A stretch of DNA of 64,000 nt from CAWIVJ01 sp963839525 (GCA_963839525.1 CAWIVJ010000005.1:310001-374000), one strand, 5' to 3'; counted from the stretch's first letter, positions 43,950 through 51,786 are shown. Numbers and translations are program-made. The notes: generated by a model not told the origin, from the letters alone.

Positions 43950-44180
43950 ATGAGTACATTAGACAAAGTTAAAAAAGTTATTGTAGAACAATTAAGTGTT
44001 GATGAAGCATTAGTAACACCTGAAGCTAGCTTCACAGGTGATTTAGGTGCTGATTCATTAGATACTGTTGAATTAGTAATGGCTTTTGAAGAAGAATTCG
44101 GATGTGAAATCCCTGATGAAGAAGCTGAAAAACTTCAAACAGTTCAAGATGCTGTAAATTATATCGATTCTCATTCGTAA
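43950..44180 (+). CDS. acpP: Acyl carrier protein
   Basis: A 76-aa acidic four-helix protein. The phosphopantetheine serine is Ser36 in GADSLDTVELVMAFEEEF. GAAAAAGGAAGAAAAG precedes ATG 43950. It is 109 nt after fabG and carries acyl chains for all neighbouring Fab enzymes and PlsX. Confidence 0.98.
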   Translation: MSTLDKVKKVIVEQLSVDEALVTPEASFTGDLGADSLDTVELVMAFEEEFGCEIPDEEAEKLQTVQDAVNYIDSHS

Positions 44181-44298
44181 TCGATTTAATCAACTTAAGG
44201 TAGTTCAAAGGGGGCAAAAGTTCTTTTAAGAACTCTTATCCTCTTTGTTTTGCTTTTAGATTATTAATAAGACATTTAAGTAGTAAAAGGTATAAGAT

Positions 44299-45546
44299 AT
44301 GATAAAAAAACGAGTAGTAATCACAGGACTTGGAGCAGTATCACCATTTGGAGTTGGCGTAGAGAAATTTTGGAATAGTTTGATTGAAGGAAAAAGTGGA
44401 ATTGCACAAACAACCAGAATGGATTTGGAAAATCATACTGTAAGGATATCTGGTGAAGTCAAGAATTTAAATATTGATGATTATATAGATTCTAGAGATT
44501 CAAAAAGAATGGATAGATTTACTCAATTTGCTATGATTGCGGCAGAAGAAGCGGTTAAAGATGCAAATTTGAAAAATACTGATATTGACCCTTACAGAAT
44601 AGGTGTAATAGTAAGTTCTGCAGCCGGCGGATTTCAAACTTTTGAAAAAAATCACTTGGCAATTCTTGAAAGAGGACCATCTAAATGTTCTCCTTTTACA
44701 ATTCCAATGATGATAGTTGATATGGCATCCGGAAGAATTTCAATAAAATATGGTTTTAAAGGTGTTAATAAAGCTGTTGTTTCAGCTTGTGCTACAGGCT
44801 CTCATTCAATTGGCGATGCTTTTCGTTCAATTCAATACGGTGATGCAGATATAGTGTTTGCCGGAGGATGTGAAGCAACTATTTGTAATGTTGGAATAAG
44901 CGCTTTTACAAGCGCAAGAACTCTTTCAAAACGTAATGATGAGCCGGAAAAAGCATCACGCCCTTTTGATAAAGACAGAGATGGATTTGTGATGGCTGAA
45001 GGAGCAGGCGTTTTAGTTTTAGAAGAGTATGAACATGCTAAAGCTCGTGGAGCAAAAATTTATGCGGAAATAGCCGGATATGGACAAACTGCAGATTCTT
45101 ATGATATTGTTGCTCCGGATCCTGAAGGTAAGGGTGCAACAATGGCTATGAAATTAGCTCTTAAAGATGCAAATCTTGAACCAAAAGAGATTAAGTATAT
45201 AAATTCACATGGAACAAGCACGGGTCTTGGTGATATTTCTGAATCACATGCTATTGCCGATTTATTTGGAGACTTGGAAAAAAATAAAAATTTACTTGTA
45301 AGTTCAACAAAAAGTATGCACGGACATATGTTAGGAGCAACCGGAGCAGTCGAGAGTATTGCTTGTATAAAAGCTATAACAGACGGTGTTGTTCCGCCTA
45401 CAATAAATCTTGATAATCAGGATGAGAAGGTTGCCAAACTAGATTATGTTCCGCATAAAGCAAGAAAAGCTGAAGTTAATGTGGCATTGACAAATTCTTT
45501 CGGATTTGGTGGGCATAACGCTTCTTTGATCTTTAAAAAGGTATAA
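44299..45546 (+). CDS. fabF: 3-oxoacyl-ACP synthase II
   Basis: A 415-aa elongating ketosynthase. Catalytic Cys164 in VVSACATGSHSIG, His in INSHGTSTGLGD and second His in STKSMHGHMLGATG, and FGFGGHNAS at the C-terminus. It ends the plsX-fab run, followed by a terminator that overlaps the end of a small opposite-strand gene. Confidence 0.97.
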   Translation: MIKKRVVITGLGAVSPFGVGVEKFWNSLIEGKSGIAQTTRMDLENHTVRISGEVKNLNIDDYIDSRDSKRMDRFTQFAMIAAEEAVKDANLKNTDIDPYRIGVIVSSAAGGFQTFEKNHLAILERGPSKCSPFTIPMMIVDMASGRISIKYGFKGVNKAVVSACATGSHSIGDAFRSIQYGDADIVFAGGCEATICNVGISAFTSARTLSKRNDEPEKASRPFDKDRDGFVMAEGAGVLVLEEYEHAKARGAKIYAEIAGYGQTADSYDIVAPDPEGKGATMAMKLALKDANLEPKEIKYINSHGTSTGLGDISESHAIADLFGDLEKNKNLLVSSTKSMHGHMLGATGAVESIACIKAITDGVVPPTINLDNQDEKVAKLDYVPHKARKAEVNVALTNSFGFGGHNASLIFKKV

Positions 45547-45567
45547 TAACTAAAGTTAAATAATTTA

Positions 45568-45606
45568 AAAACAGGATTCTTTAAACTTAAGGAGTCCTGT
45601 TTTTTT
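45568..45606 (+). terminator. Terminator of fabF
   Basis: AAAACAGGA (45568-45576) and TCCTGTTTT (45595-45603) form a 9-bp stem, followed by a T-run to 45606. The hairpin's distal arm lies in the last codons of the minus-strand 51-aa gene. Confidence 0.65.
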
Positions 45607-45742
45607 GTTTAAAGTGTTGACCTTTGGTTACTTTTTTTGCTCTTCCGCATTGTTTTGAATGAGCTGCTACATCACATTTATCTAAGCCGTCACTGATTTT
45701 TTCGGTAATTCTTTTTCTTCCTATACCAGTATTTTTTGACAT
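45587..45742 (-). CDS. Tiny basic protein, 51 aa
   Basis: Below common length cut-offs but very likely real. ATG 45742 follows an ideal ACAGGAGG Shine-Dalgarno by seven nt, and the product is MSKNTGIGRKRITEKISDGL, then DKCDVAAHSKQCGRAKKVTK and GQHFKQKNRTP. It is strongly basic with two cysteines 13 residues apart, suggestive of a nucleic-acid- or ribosome-binding protein. It is convergent with fabF and divergent from rpmI. I know no family for it. Confidence 0.65.
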   Translation of the reverse strand: MSKNTGIGRKRITEKISDGLDKCDVAAHSKQCGRAKKVTKGQHFKQKNRTP

Positions 45743-45839
45743 AGAGTAACCTCCTGTTATTGTAATATAATACTATTTTTCAATATAAATTTAAATATTT
45801 CCTTCCCCGTAAGTATAATGTTAAGTTTTTTCATAAATC

Positions 45840-45977
45840 TTATAATTTTTCACTTGCATATAAGTTTTTATCTGATATTATTATTAAACAAGCCGAAAGT
45901 TTTATGGCTCTGGCGTGCCATAATCTCTTTGGTTGGGCAAGTGCTCAAAATTACTTAATCTATAAAGGAGAAAGAAA
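45840..45977 (+). promoter_or_regulatory. Probable ribosomal-protein leader upstream of rpmI
   Basis: The 5' region of rpmI-rplT contains TTATGGC-TCTGGCGT-GCCATAA (45902-45923), a perfect 7-bp stem, and then GGGCAAGTGCTC. L20 represses its own operon by binding a leader in other bacteria. The position suits that, but I cannot match the known L20 consensus base for base. Confidence 0.4.
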
Positions 45978-46187
45978 ATGCCAAAAATGAAAACACACAA
46001 AGCAGGAGCAAAACGTTATAAAGTTACTGCTAAGGGTAAAATTTTAAGAAGACACGCAGGTATAGGGCACCTTCTTGCCAACAAAAGTTCCAATAGAAAG
46101 AGAAGAATTTCAGGTATGGAACAAGTATCAGACACTCATTTGGACTTAGTTTCAAAAGAGTTGCCTTACAAGAAGTATTCAAGATAG
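45978..46187 (+). CDS. rpmI: 50S ribosomal protein L35
   Basis: A 69-aa protein: MPKMKTHKAGAKRYKVTAKG, then KILRRHAGIGHLLANKSSNRKRR. All landmarks are present. AAAGGAGAAAG precedes the ATG. It precedes rplT by 11 nt; infC is not upstream. Confidence 0.97.
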   Translation: MPKMKTHKAGAKRYKVTAKGKILRRHAGIGHLLANKSSNRKRRISGMEQVSDTHLDLVSKELPYKKYSR

Positions 46188-46198
46188 GAAGGTAAACT

Positions 46199-46548
46199 AT
46201 GAGAGTTAAACGTGGAAATGTCAATCGTAAAAGACATAAAAAGATTTTAAAACTGGCTAAAAGTTTTAAAGGTGCAAGAAGCAGAATATTTAAAGTTGCT
46301 AATTGTGCTGTAATGAAAGCGCTTAAATATGAATACAGAGACAGACGTGTTAGAAAAAGAACATGAGAAGGCTCTGGATTGTTAGGATTAATGCAGCTGT
46401 AAGAGCTCATGGAATGAGCTATTCAAGATTTGTTAATGCTTGTAAAAAAGCAAATATCATTGTAAATAGAAAAATGTTGGCTGATTTGGCTGTAAATGAC
46501 AAAGAAGCTTTTAATATCATTCTTGAAACAGCTAAATCTACAGTTTAG
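46199..46548 (+). CDS. rplT: 50S ribosomal protein L20, split by a frameshift
   Basis: ATG 46199 begins a typical L20 (MRVKRGNVNRKRHKKILKLA, then KSFKGARSRIFKVANCAVMK) which stops at TGA 46364-46366 after RRVRKRT. The -1 frame continues at once as MRRLWIVRINAAVRAHGMSY, SRFVNACKKANIIVNRKMLA, DLAVNDKEAF, to TAG 46546-46548. One A seems to be missing from AGAAAAAGAACATG. The joined protein would be the usual length of about 116 aa. L20 is needed for 50S assembly, so an indel error is probable. Confidence 0.9.
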
Positions 46549-46575
46549 TTAAGTTTACTTTATTAATTTATCTTT

Positions 46576-46610
46576 TTATGCCTTTGTTTTAAAATAGAAT
46601 AAAGGCATAA
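46576..46610 (+). terminator. Hairpin after rplT
   Basis: TTATGCCTTT (46576-46585) and AAAGGCATAA (46601-46610) form a perfect 10-bp stem with a 15-nt AT loop, 27 nt after the rplT stop. There is no T-run, so termination would be weak. The start of the chromate-transporter gene follows at once. Confidence 0.4.
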
Positions 46611-46616
46611 AAATTT

Positions 46617-47186
46617 GTGAAAAATATGAAAAGCAAAGTATCCTTAGTTGAAATAGCTAAAGTTTTTCTAACCATAGGAACAATTGGTTTTGGCGGTGGG
46701 ATAGCTATTATTTGTCTTATGCAGGATTATTGTGTAAATAGAAAAAAATGGTTGAACGTTGATGAATTTTCTCATGGAATTGCTTTGGGGCAATTTTTGG
46801 GTCCATTTACTGTAAATATTTCTGTATTTATAGGTTATAGGTTGAGAAAATTTAGCGGAGCAATTGTTGCTTTATTTTCATTTTTAGCTCCTTCTGTTCT
46901 TTTCGTAATACTTCTTTCTGCATTGTACTTGCGTTTTAACAAAATTCCTTCTCTACAGGTTGCATTAAATGCAATCGTTCCTGTAGTTGTTGCATTAATC
47001 CTTTCCGCGGCGTTTAATATGAGTAAAAATAAAATCAAAGATATTGAAACTATTTTTCTTATGTTAATTACAATATTTTTATCAATTATTAACGTTCAGG
47101 TTATTGTAATTATTCTATTAGGAATTTGCTATGGAGTAATAAGAACAAGGTTTTTAAAAACGGAGAATAATAATGAAAATTCTTAA
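46617..47186 (+). CDS. Chromate-transporter family protein, N-terminal-half type
   Basis: A 189-aa membrane protein with about five helices. FLTIGTIGFGGGIAIICLMQ and GIALGQFLGPFTVNISVFIGY are the CHR-family signature of a single half. Short-chain CHR proteins are encoded as adjacent pairs and form a heterodimer. Real substrates of such pairs are often not chromate. GTG 46617 or ATG 46626 could be the start. Its end overlaps the second half by 14 nt. Confidence 0.85.
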   Translation: MKNMKSKVSLVEIAKVFLTIGTIGFGGGIAIICLMQDYCVNRKKWLNVDEFSHGIALGQFLGPFTVNISVFIGYRLRKFSGAIVALFSFLAPSVLFVILLSALYLRFNKIPSLQVALNAIVPVVVALILSAAFNMSKNKIKDIETIFLMLITIFLSIINVQVIVIILLGICYGVIRTRFLKTENNNENS

Positions 47187-47721
47187 TGGATTTGTATTCC
47201 CACAATTATTTGTTTTATTTTGGATATTTTTTAAAATAGGCTTAATTTTTTTTGGCGGAGGTTATGTTGCAATCCCTTTAATCCATAAAGAATTAGTAAC
47301 CAGTTTACATTTGTTGACAGAACAGGAATTTATAGACGGAATGGCGATAAGCCAATTAACTCCAGGCCCCATAGCAATTCTGGCAACTTTTGCCGGTTAT
47401 TGTATATACGGCTTTAAAGGTGCTTTAGTGTCAACGTTTGCTGCTTTTTTGCCAGGAATTTCATTAATGCTCTTTTTATCAAAAAAGTATGAAAAAATTA
47501 AAAATTCAATTTTTGCATACAAAGTTTTAAACTATATGCTTCCAATAATTGTAGGGCTTCTTGTTGCTACATCGTATCAAATTGGAAAATCAACAATGAA
47601 TAGTTTAAGAGACTTCTTTTTGTTCTTTTTATCACTTGTATTATTGGTGCGTTTTAAAATTAACCCGGCAATATTAATTATTTGTTCTTTATTGCTAGGT
47701 TTAATTTTTCATAATATTTAA
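47173..47721 (+). CDS. Chromate-transporter family protein, C-terminal-half type
   Basis: A 182-aa membrane protein, the partner of the preceding gene. FFKIGLIFFGGGYVAIPLIH and GMAISQLTPGPIAILATFAGY form the second CHR signature. The two genes overlap, suggesting coupled translation. The stop abuts the convergent XRE/zinc-ribbon gene. Confidence 0.85.
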   Translation: MKILNGFVFPQLFVLFWIFFKIGLIFFGGGYVAIPLIHKELVTSLHLLTEQEFIDGMAISQLTPGPIAILATFAGYCIYGFKGALVSTFAAFLPGISLMLFLSKKYEKIKNSIFAYKVLNYMLPIIVGLLVATSYQIGKSTMNSLRDFFLFFLSLVLLVRFKINPAILIICSLLLGLIFHNI

Positions 47722-47722
47722 C

Positions 47723-48133
47723 TTAATCCTTAATCTGGAAAACACATTTTGAACAGCGTGCTTTTGGATGAAGCATCAAATTATCTTCTAGATCGTACAT
47801 TTTTGCTATTCTTGTAATTAAAGGTGAGTGGCATTTGGGACAAGTTAAGTTTTTATACCCATTTAAAATTTTTTGTTTCAAATCTTCTATTATATTTTCA
47901 TCAACAAATTTATTTTGAAAATCTTTTTCTAAATCTTTAATTTCTTGCAAAGAACATTTAAGTCCTTTTGCGAGATTTTGTCTAACTGTTGTCGGCAAGA
48001 ATAATTCTTGCCCTGATTCGATTTGCTCAATCAAAGCAGGCTCAATATGGCACTTTTTTGCCAAACCGCTTGATGATAAACCTAAAAGTTCTCTTTTTTG
48101 CTGTACAAACTGTGCTAATGATTCTTCTTGCAT
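47723..48133 (-). CDS. XRE-type regulator with C-terminal zinc ribbon
   Basis: A 136-aa protein. The N-terminal HTH is FVQQKRELLGLSSSGLAKKC then EPALIEQIESGQ, of XRE type; the C-terminus has CPKCHSP and CSKC, a zinc-ribbon with an intervening beta pair. This pairing suggests a small DNA-binding regulator. Target unknown. It is convergent with the chromate-transporter pair and divergent from the serine-rich protein. Confidence 0.75.
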   Translation of the reverse strand: MQEESLAQFVQQKRELLGLSSSGLAKKCHIEPALIEQIESGQELFLPTTVRQNLAKGLKCSLQEIKDLEKDFQNKFVDENIIEDLKQKILNGYKNLTCPKCHSPLITRIAKMYDLEDNLMLHPKARCSKCVFQIKD

Positions 48134-48274
48134 AAATTCATTTTATTACAAAAATGTAAGTAAATATACGGACTTTAGAAATGATGAATAAAAGATTATA
48201 ATAGAAATATCAAATGCTTAATTTTAAATTTTGCCCCTTGTAATATTGGGAATACTCAAAGAAAGGAAAAAATT

Positions 48275-48970
48275 ATGAGTAAAGTTTCATCTGCGGATTA
48301 TCCGTCATACAGTAGCAGTTCGGCTTCGATAGGAGGGTCTAGAGCGTCAACAGGAGTTTCTAATGGCGTTCTTAAATCAAACTATGAAATGTCTGATAAT
48401 GAATCAGCAATTTATAATTATGCTTTAGAAACCCTTACAAGTATTTTGCCTAAAATAAATACTTTTGATTCTAATACTCTGGCTTCCATCAAATCTGAAG
48501 TGGATGCTTATAAAAATTCAGGAATTCAAGAAATTAATGAATTGTATAACTCTTCGCTAACTAATCTTGAAAATGATATTGCATCTCGCTTTGGAAATTT
48601 GGATAACTCTATATTCAAAGATAACTTAAATGATTTGGAATCCGAAAGAGCTGACTCAGTAAGTTCATTTGCGCAAAATATTCTTGCGAAACAAAGCGGG
48701 CTTGAATCAGATGAATTAACCAAAAGATATGCTCTTATTAACTTATTAAGCGGGCTTTCCGATAATATTTACAACAACGCTTTAAAGCTTATAAGTACAT
48801 CTCTCGGGGGCAGTTCGAGTGTTAACAGCTATAATAATGATTTATATAATGCCTTTTCTGATATGAAAAACACAAGTTCAAATTATAGTTCTAACACTGA
48901 TTTACTCTCAAATCTTTTGGGATTATACGGTAAGTCAGATTCTCCTTCTCCATTTTCCTTTTTATTATAA
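48275..48970 (+). CDS. Serine- and asparagine-rich helical protein, function unknown
   Basis: A 231-aa protein without signal peptide. Residues 1-35 are Ser/Gly-rich (YPSYSSSSASIGGSRAST), 40-190 are amphipathic helices (YNYALETLTSILPKINTFD, NSSLTNLENDIASRFGNLD), and the tail is again Ser/Asn-rich. It looks like a secreted-substrate or phage-structural type, but I recognise neither. AAGAAAGGAAAAAATT precedes ATG 48275. It is a single-gene unit closed by a bidirectional terminator. Confidence 0.6.
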   Translation: MSKVSSADYPSYSSSSASIGGSRASTGVSNGVLKSNYEMSDNESAIYNYALETLTSILPKINTFDSNTLASIKSEVDAYKNSGIQEINELYNSSLTNLENDIASRFGNLDNSIFKDNLNDLESERADSVSSFAQNILAKQSGLESDELTKRYALINLLSGLSDNIYNNALKLISTSLGGSSSVNSYNNDLYNAFSDMKNTSSNYSSNTDLLSNLLGLYGKSDSPSPFSFLL

Positions 48971-48988
48971 AAAAATTGAAATGGAGCA

Positions 48989-49024
48989 AAAAAAGACCAT
49001 CCAAAAAATTAGATGGTCTTTTTT
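48989..49024. terminator. Bidirectional terminator
   Basis: A perfect 13-bp stem AAAAAAGACCATC / GATGGTCTTTTTT around a CAAAAAATTA loop, with T-runs on both strands. It serves the serine-rich gene (plus) and rplL (minus). Confidence 0.9.
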
Positions 49025-49042
49025 AATTGTAATCAAAATCAA

Positions 49043-49423
49043 CTATTTGATTTCAACAGTTGCACCTGCTGCTTCAAGCTGTTTTTTAATAGCTTCAGCT
49101 TCTTCTTTTTTAATATTTTCTTTAACAGGTTTTGGAGCTGCATCAACTAAATCTTTAGCTTCTTTCAAACCAAGACCCGTAATAGCTCTAACTTCTTTTA
49201 ATACAGCGATTTTGTTAGCACCTGCTGTTGCTAAAGTTACTGTAACTTCAGAAGCTTCTTCAACGCCTGCGGCTTCACCTGCTGCAGGAGCAGCTGCTGC
49301 AGCTACTGCAACCGGAGCGGCTGCTGATACGCCAAATTTTTCTTCCATAGCTTTTACTAATTCAGCTGCTTCTAAAAGTGTTAATTTTTCAATTGATTCT
49401 AAAATTGATGTTACGTTTGCCAT
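49043..49423 (-). CDS. rplL: 50S ribosomal protein L7/L12
   Basis: A 126-aa stalk protein: N-terminal dimerisation region, Ala-rich hinge (AAAPVAVAAAAAPAAGEAAG) and C-terminal domain KIAVLKEVRAITGLGLKEAKDLVDAAPK. It binds L10 and recruits translation factors. It follows rplJ by 134 nt containing a palindromic repeat. Confidence 0.98.
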   Translation of the reverse strand: MANVTSILESIEKLTLLEAAELVKAMEEKFGVSAAAPVAVAAAAAPAAGEAAGVEEASEVTVTLATAGANKIAVLKEVRAITGLGLKEAKDLVDAAPKPVKENIKKEEAEAIKKQLEAAGATVEIK

Positions 49424-49472
49424 TTTTTGTTTCTCCTTTTTTTATTTATTTGTATACTTTAATCATTTACTT

Positions 49473-49547
49473 GTCATCCTGAACTTGTTTCAGGATCTAT
49501 CCAGCAAACTACACTGACAAGATGCTGAAATAAATTCAGCATGACAT
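49473..49547. repeat. GTCAT...ATGAC palindromic element between rplJ and rplL
   Basis: GTCATCCTGAACTTGTTTCA begins an inverted-end element that ends GATGCTGAAATAAATTCAGC-ATGAC (49521-49545). Left and right ends match as imperfect inverted repeats of about 25 bp. The right half is identical over 27 nt to 30442-30468. It splits the rplJ-rplL spacer. Confidence 0.8.
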
Positions 49548-49557
49548 TGATTTTAAT

Positions 49558-50082
49558 TTACGCTGCAGGAAGTTTATCTTTAGCTGCATCTAATGTACGT
49601 ACTAATTGTGTAATAACTGCGTTCATAGAATTTGCAATACCTGAAGCTGGTGAATTTATACAGCCTAGCATTTTTGCATAAATTTCTTCTTTTGAAGGCA
49701 GATTTGCCAATGCTTTTGCTTCATCAGCTGATAAAAGTTTTCCATCCAGTGCTGCAGCAATAATTTCACCTTTTTTAATTTCTTTCATAAAACCGGTTAA
49801 TATTTTTGCAGGACTAACCTGATCTTTAAACCCGATTGCCAAAGCAATTGGTCCTTGAAAACAGTCAGATAATACTTCAAAATTAGTATCTTTTACTGCA
49901 ATTTTAGCCAAAGTATTTTTTGTAACCGTATAATCACTGTCTTCTTTTTGAAGCTTACGTCTTAATGTTGTAATTTCATCAACGCTAAGACCTTTATATT
50001 CAGTTACAATAGCTACCTGGGCTTTTGAAAGTTTTTCTTTTATACTTTCTATTTTTTCTTTTTTAAAGGCTTTTGTTGCCAT
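49558..50082 (-). CDS. rplJ: 50S ribosomal protein L10
   Basis: A 174-aa protein forming the base of the L7/L12 stalk. KIESIKEKLSKAQVAIVTEYKGLSVDEITTLR, KNTLAKIA, PSKEEIYAKMLGCINSPASG are the standard blocks. Upstream lie a leader resembling the L10 regulatory RNA and an attenuator hairpin. rplK and rplA are not next to it. Confidence 0.97.
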   Translation of the reverse strand: MATKAFKKEKIESIKEKLSKAQVAIVTEYKGLSVDEITTLRRKLQKEDSDYTVTKNTLAKIAVKDTNFEVLSDCFQGPIALAIGFKDQVSPAKILTGFMKEIKKGEIIAAALDGKLLSADEAKALANLPSKEEIYAKMLGCINSPASGIANSMNAVITQLVRTLDAAKDKLPAA

Positions 50083-50273
50083 TTTTTACACCCTTACACG
50101 AAATTATTTTAATTTCGCCCTTTCTAAATAATAACTATCATTAATCACTTAATGTATTATCAGGCTTATCAAATTTATGCACTCGGGGGATTTATACTTC
50201 GCCCCTCTATTATTGCACACACCCTCGCAACTCTTTTGCTTGGTAGCCCAATGTTTTTTATCGACCTGTGTAC

Positions 50274-50311
50274 AAAAAAACTTTGCGTTTTTTTGTTAAC
50301 CGCAAAGTTTT
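50274..50311 (-). terminator. Attenuator hairpin in the rplJ leader
   Basis: On the minus strand, CTTTGCG (50307-50301) pairs with CGCAAAG (50287-50281) and is followed by TTTTTTTG. It lies between the L10-leader core and rplJ, well before the coding region, so it is placed to act as a transcription attenuator. Confidence 0.75.
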
Positions 50312-50367
50312 ACACATAAATTATTTTAATATCAGCAAGAGTTGCTGAAAAATCCTTAATTGCTAGT

Positions 50368-50425
50368 GTAACCTCGGTCAGCTGATTTTTATCATTTAAT
50401 CATACGTACTGACTGTCTGCGATTA
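50368..50425 (-). promoter_or_regulatory. L10 leader RNA core
   Basis: On the minus strand GACAGTCAG (50417-50409) and CTGACCGAGGT (50381-50371) pair through GTCAG/CTGAC, giving the characteristic 'ACAGTnnG...CnnACCGAGGT' arrangement of the L10 leader, which binds L10-L12 and controls rplJL. The terminator 60 nt further downstream supports attenuation control. Confidence 0.7.
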
Positions 50426-50471
50426 TATAATTAAGTTATCAAAAACAATTTTTAATGTCAATAGATAAAAA

Positions 50472-51062
50472 TTAACTTAATTTACTCAAAAGTCTTTTTG
50501 CCGGAAAATATCCCGGCAAAATTGTCAAACAATTATTTATTGATTCTTTTGCCAATGATATATTTCCGATTTTTAAATAGCAATTTGCAAACATAAAATG
50601 CATTTCAGGATCATAATAAAATTTTTCTTTAGCTTTTTTTAAGTAATGCAGCGCAACTTCCGTAAAATCATTATAAAGCATAACTCTTGAAATAAATTTA
50701 TAACTTTCAGGATTTACTGAATAAAGAAAATCAGCACCATTAATTATATTTTCAACAAATTCAGGCTGTTTTGCTTGAATCAGTAAATTTAAATCAATCT
50801 CCAGGAAATTTCTGATTTGAAAATATGAAGGATGATTTATTATACTATTTTTTATAAATTGGATTAATTTTACTCCCCAGTTTGCTCTTAAATCTATATT
50901 TTCTATTTTTTTGAATTGTTTTTGAGCTGCTTCTATATTCCCTAAAAACAATTGGCAATAAGCATATTCTAATATGCAATTATTCTGTTTAAAAAAAGCT
51001 TCGACAGAATAATCTCCTGATAAAAGTTTATTTTTTGCATCTTGATAGAGTTCTAAATTCAT
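50472..51062 (-). CDS. TPR-like protein of the csrA-fliW cluster
   Basis: A 196-aa soluble helical protein: YAYCQLFLGNIEAAQKQFKK near 35-60 and YDPEMHFMFANCYLKIGNIS, LAKESINNCLTILPGYFPA near 150-190 are TPR-type units. It starts within the csrA stop (ATGA overlap) and so is translationally coupled to it. It may be an adaptor for CsrA/FliW control, or an unrelated passenger. Function unknown. Confidence 0.65.
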   Translation of the reverse strand: MNLELYQDAKNKLLSGDYSVEAFFKQNNCILEYAYCQLFLGNIEAAQKQFKKIENIDLRANWGVKLIQFIKNSIINHPSYFQIRNFLEIDLNLLIQAKQPEFVENIINGADFLYSVNPESYKFISRVMLYNDFTEVALHYLKKAKEKFYYDPEMHFMFANCYLKIGNISLAKESINNCLTILPGYFPAKRLLSKLS

Positions 51063-51340
51063 GCGTCTTTCTTTTTTAAGATTACTTTGTTAATTTTTTT
51101 GCCGGTTTCCAGATTTTCATCAACAAACGAAGCCAAGGACTCAATAGCATCAACAGATACTTTATTGCTCATTTTATTTGATAATTGAATTTGCTTGTAA
51201 ATTTCTTCTCTATATATTTTAACCTCTTTTGGAGCATCTATAGCAATTTTACAATTATCAAATTTTGAATCAAGAACTGTAATCTCAATGTTGTCATTGA
51301 TAATTATTTTTTGCCCGTTTTTTCTTGACAAAATTAACAT
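51059..51340 (-). CDS. csrA: Carbon storage regulator CsrA
   Basis: A 93-aa RNA-binding protein: MLILSRKNGQKIIINDNIEI, then KIAIDAPKEVKIYREEIY, both CsrA signatures (R6 and the VxxxRxE region). It is longer than the usual 60-70 aa by a C-terminal helix. It binds GGA motifs in mRNAs and blocks translation. It overlaps fliW by 7 nt; FliW is its protein antagonist. Confidence 0.95.
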   Translation of the reverse strand: MLILSRKNGQKIIINDNIEITVLDSKFDNCKIAIDAPKEVKIYREEIYKQIQLSNKMSNKVSVDAIESLASFVDENLETGKKINKVILKKKDA

Positions 51341-51786
51341 ATGGCCTCTTTTTTCTCTTGATGGTTAAATAAAGGGAAATTCACTTTAAAATCGGTTCCT
51401 GTTAAAATCACCTGAGCTCCTTTTTTAGTATTAATGTTAAAGATCAAAGGTGCGAGTAAGTTTATGGTTGATTCTCTGGGATTTTCATGGGGGATTCGTA
51501 CAATATTAAGAGTTAAGATATCTTCAGCTGTTTCAATTTTCAAGTCTTCCTGTATATTTTCCGGCAATTCATATGTGTATTCTATTCCAAAAAATCCGGC
51601 TATTGTTACAACAAAAGCTAAATCAGGAGTTTTTACCGATTGTAACCATTTAAAATTAGAGCGCTCTTTATGTTCTATAATTACAAAGTCTTTTTCTTCT
51701 TCGTATCCGAGTATAGGACTAATAAATGTAAACACTAAATCTTTAGAAACTTCTACTTCACCGAATCTGCTAGTTTTTATTTTCAT
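51334..51786 (-). CDS. fliW: Flagellar assembly factor / CsrA antagonist FliW
   Basis: A 150-aa beta-barrel protein: MKIKTSRFGEVEVSKDLVFT and GYEEEKDFVII, with the FKWLQSVKTPDLAFVV segment characteristic of FliW; STINLLAPLIFNINTKKGAQVIL is at the C-terminus. FliW binds both flagellin and CsrA. No flagellin or other flagellar gene is in this window. It precedes csrA in the operon. Confidence 0.93.
   Translation of the reverse strand: MKIKTSRFGEVEVSKDLVFTFISPILGYEEEKDFVIIEHKERSNFKWLQSVKTPDLAFVVTIAGFFGIEYTYELPENIQEDLKIETAEDILTLNIVRIPHENPRESTINLLAPLIFNINTKKGAQVILTGTDFKVNFPLFNHQEKKEAIC

Noticed and set aside
45840..45977. tRNA-like folding before rpmI
   Set aside because: No acceptor stem, no T-loop GTTCRA and no anticodon arm of the right spacing.
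46030..46410. 126-codon minus-strand frame over rpmI-rplT
   Set aside because: Antisense shadow of ribosomal protein genes with no start signal.
46617..47721. Two chromate-transporter genes as one frameshifted chrA
   Set aside because: Each half has its own CHR signature and start, and overlapping short-chain pairs are a known arrangement.
48981..49517. Plus-strand frame of 178 codons opposite rplL
   Set aside because: It is the antisense of rplL with an Ala/Ser/Thr-rich pattern from the L12 hinge, and its end is a translated repeat.
50472..51786. Reading the fliW-csrA cluster as part of a flagellar operon
   Set aside because: No hook, rod, filament or motor gene is adjacent in the window.
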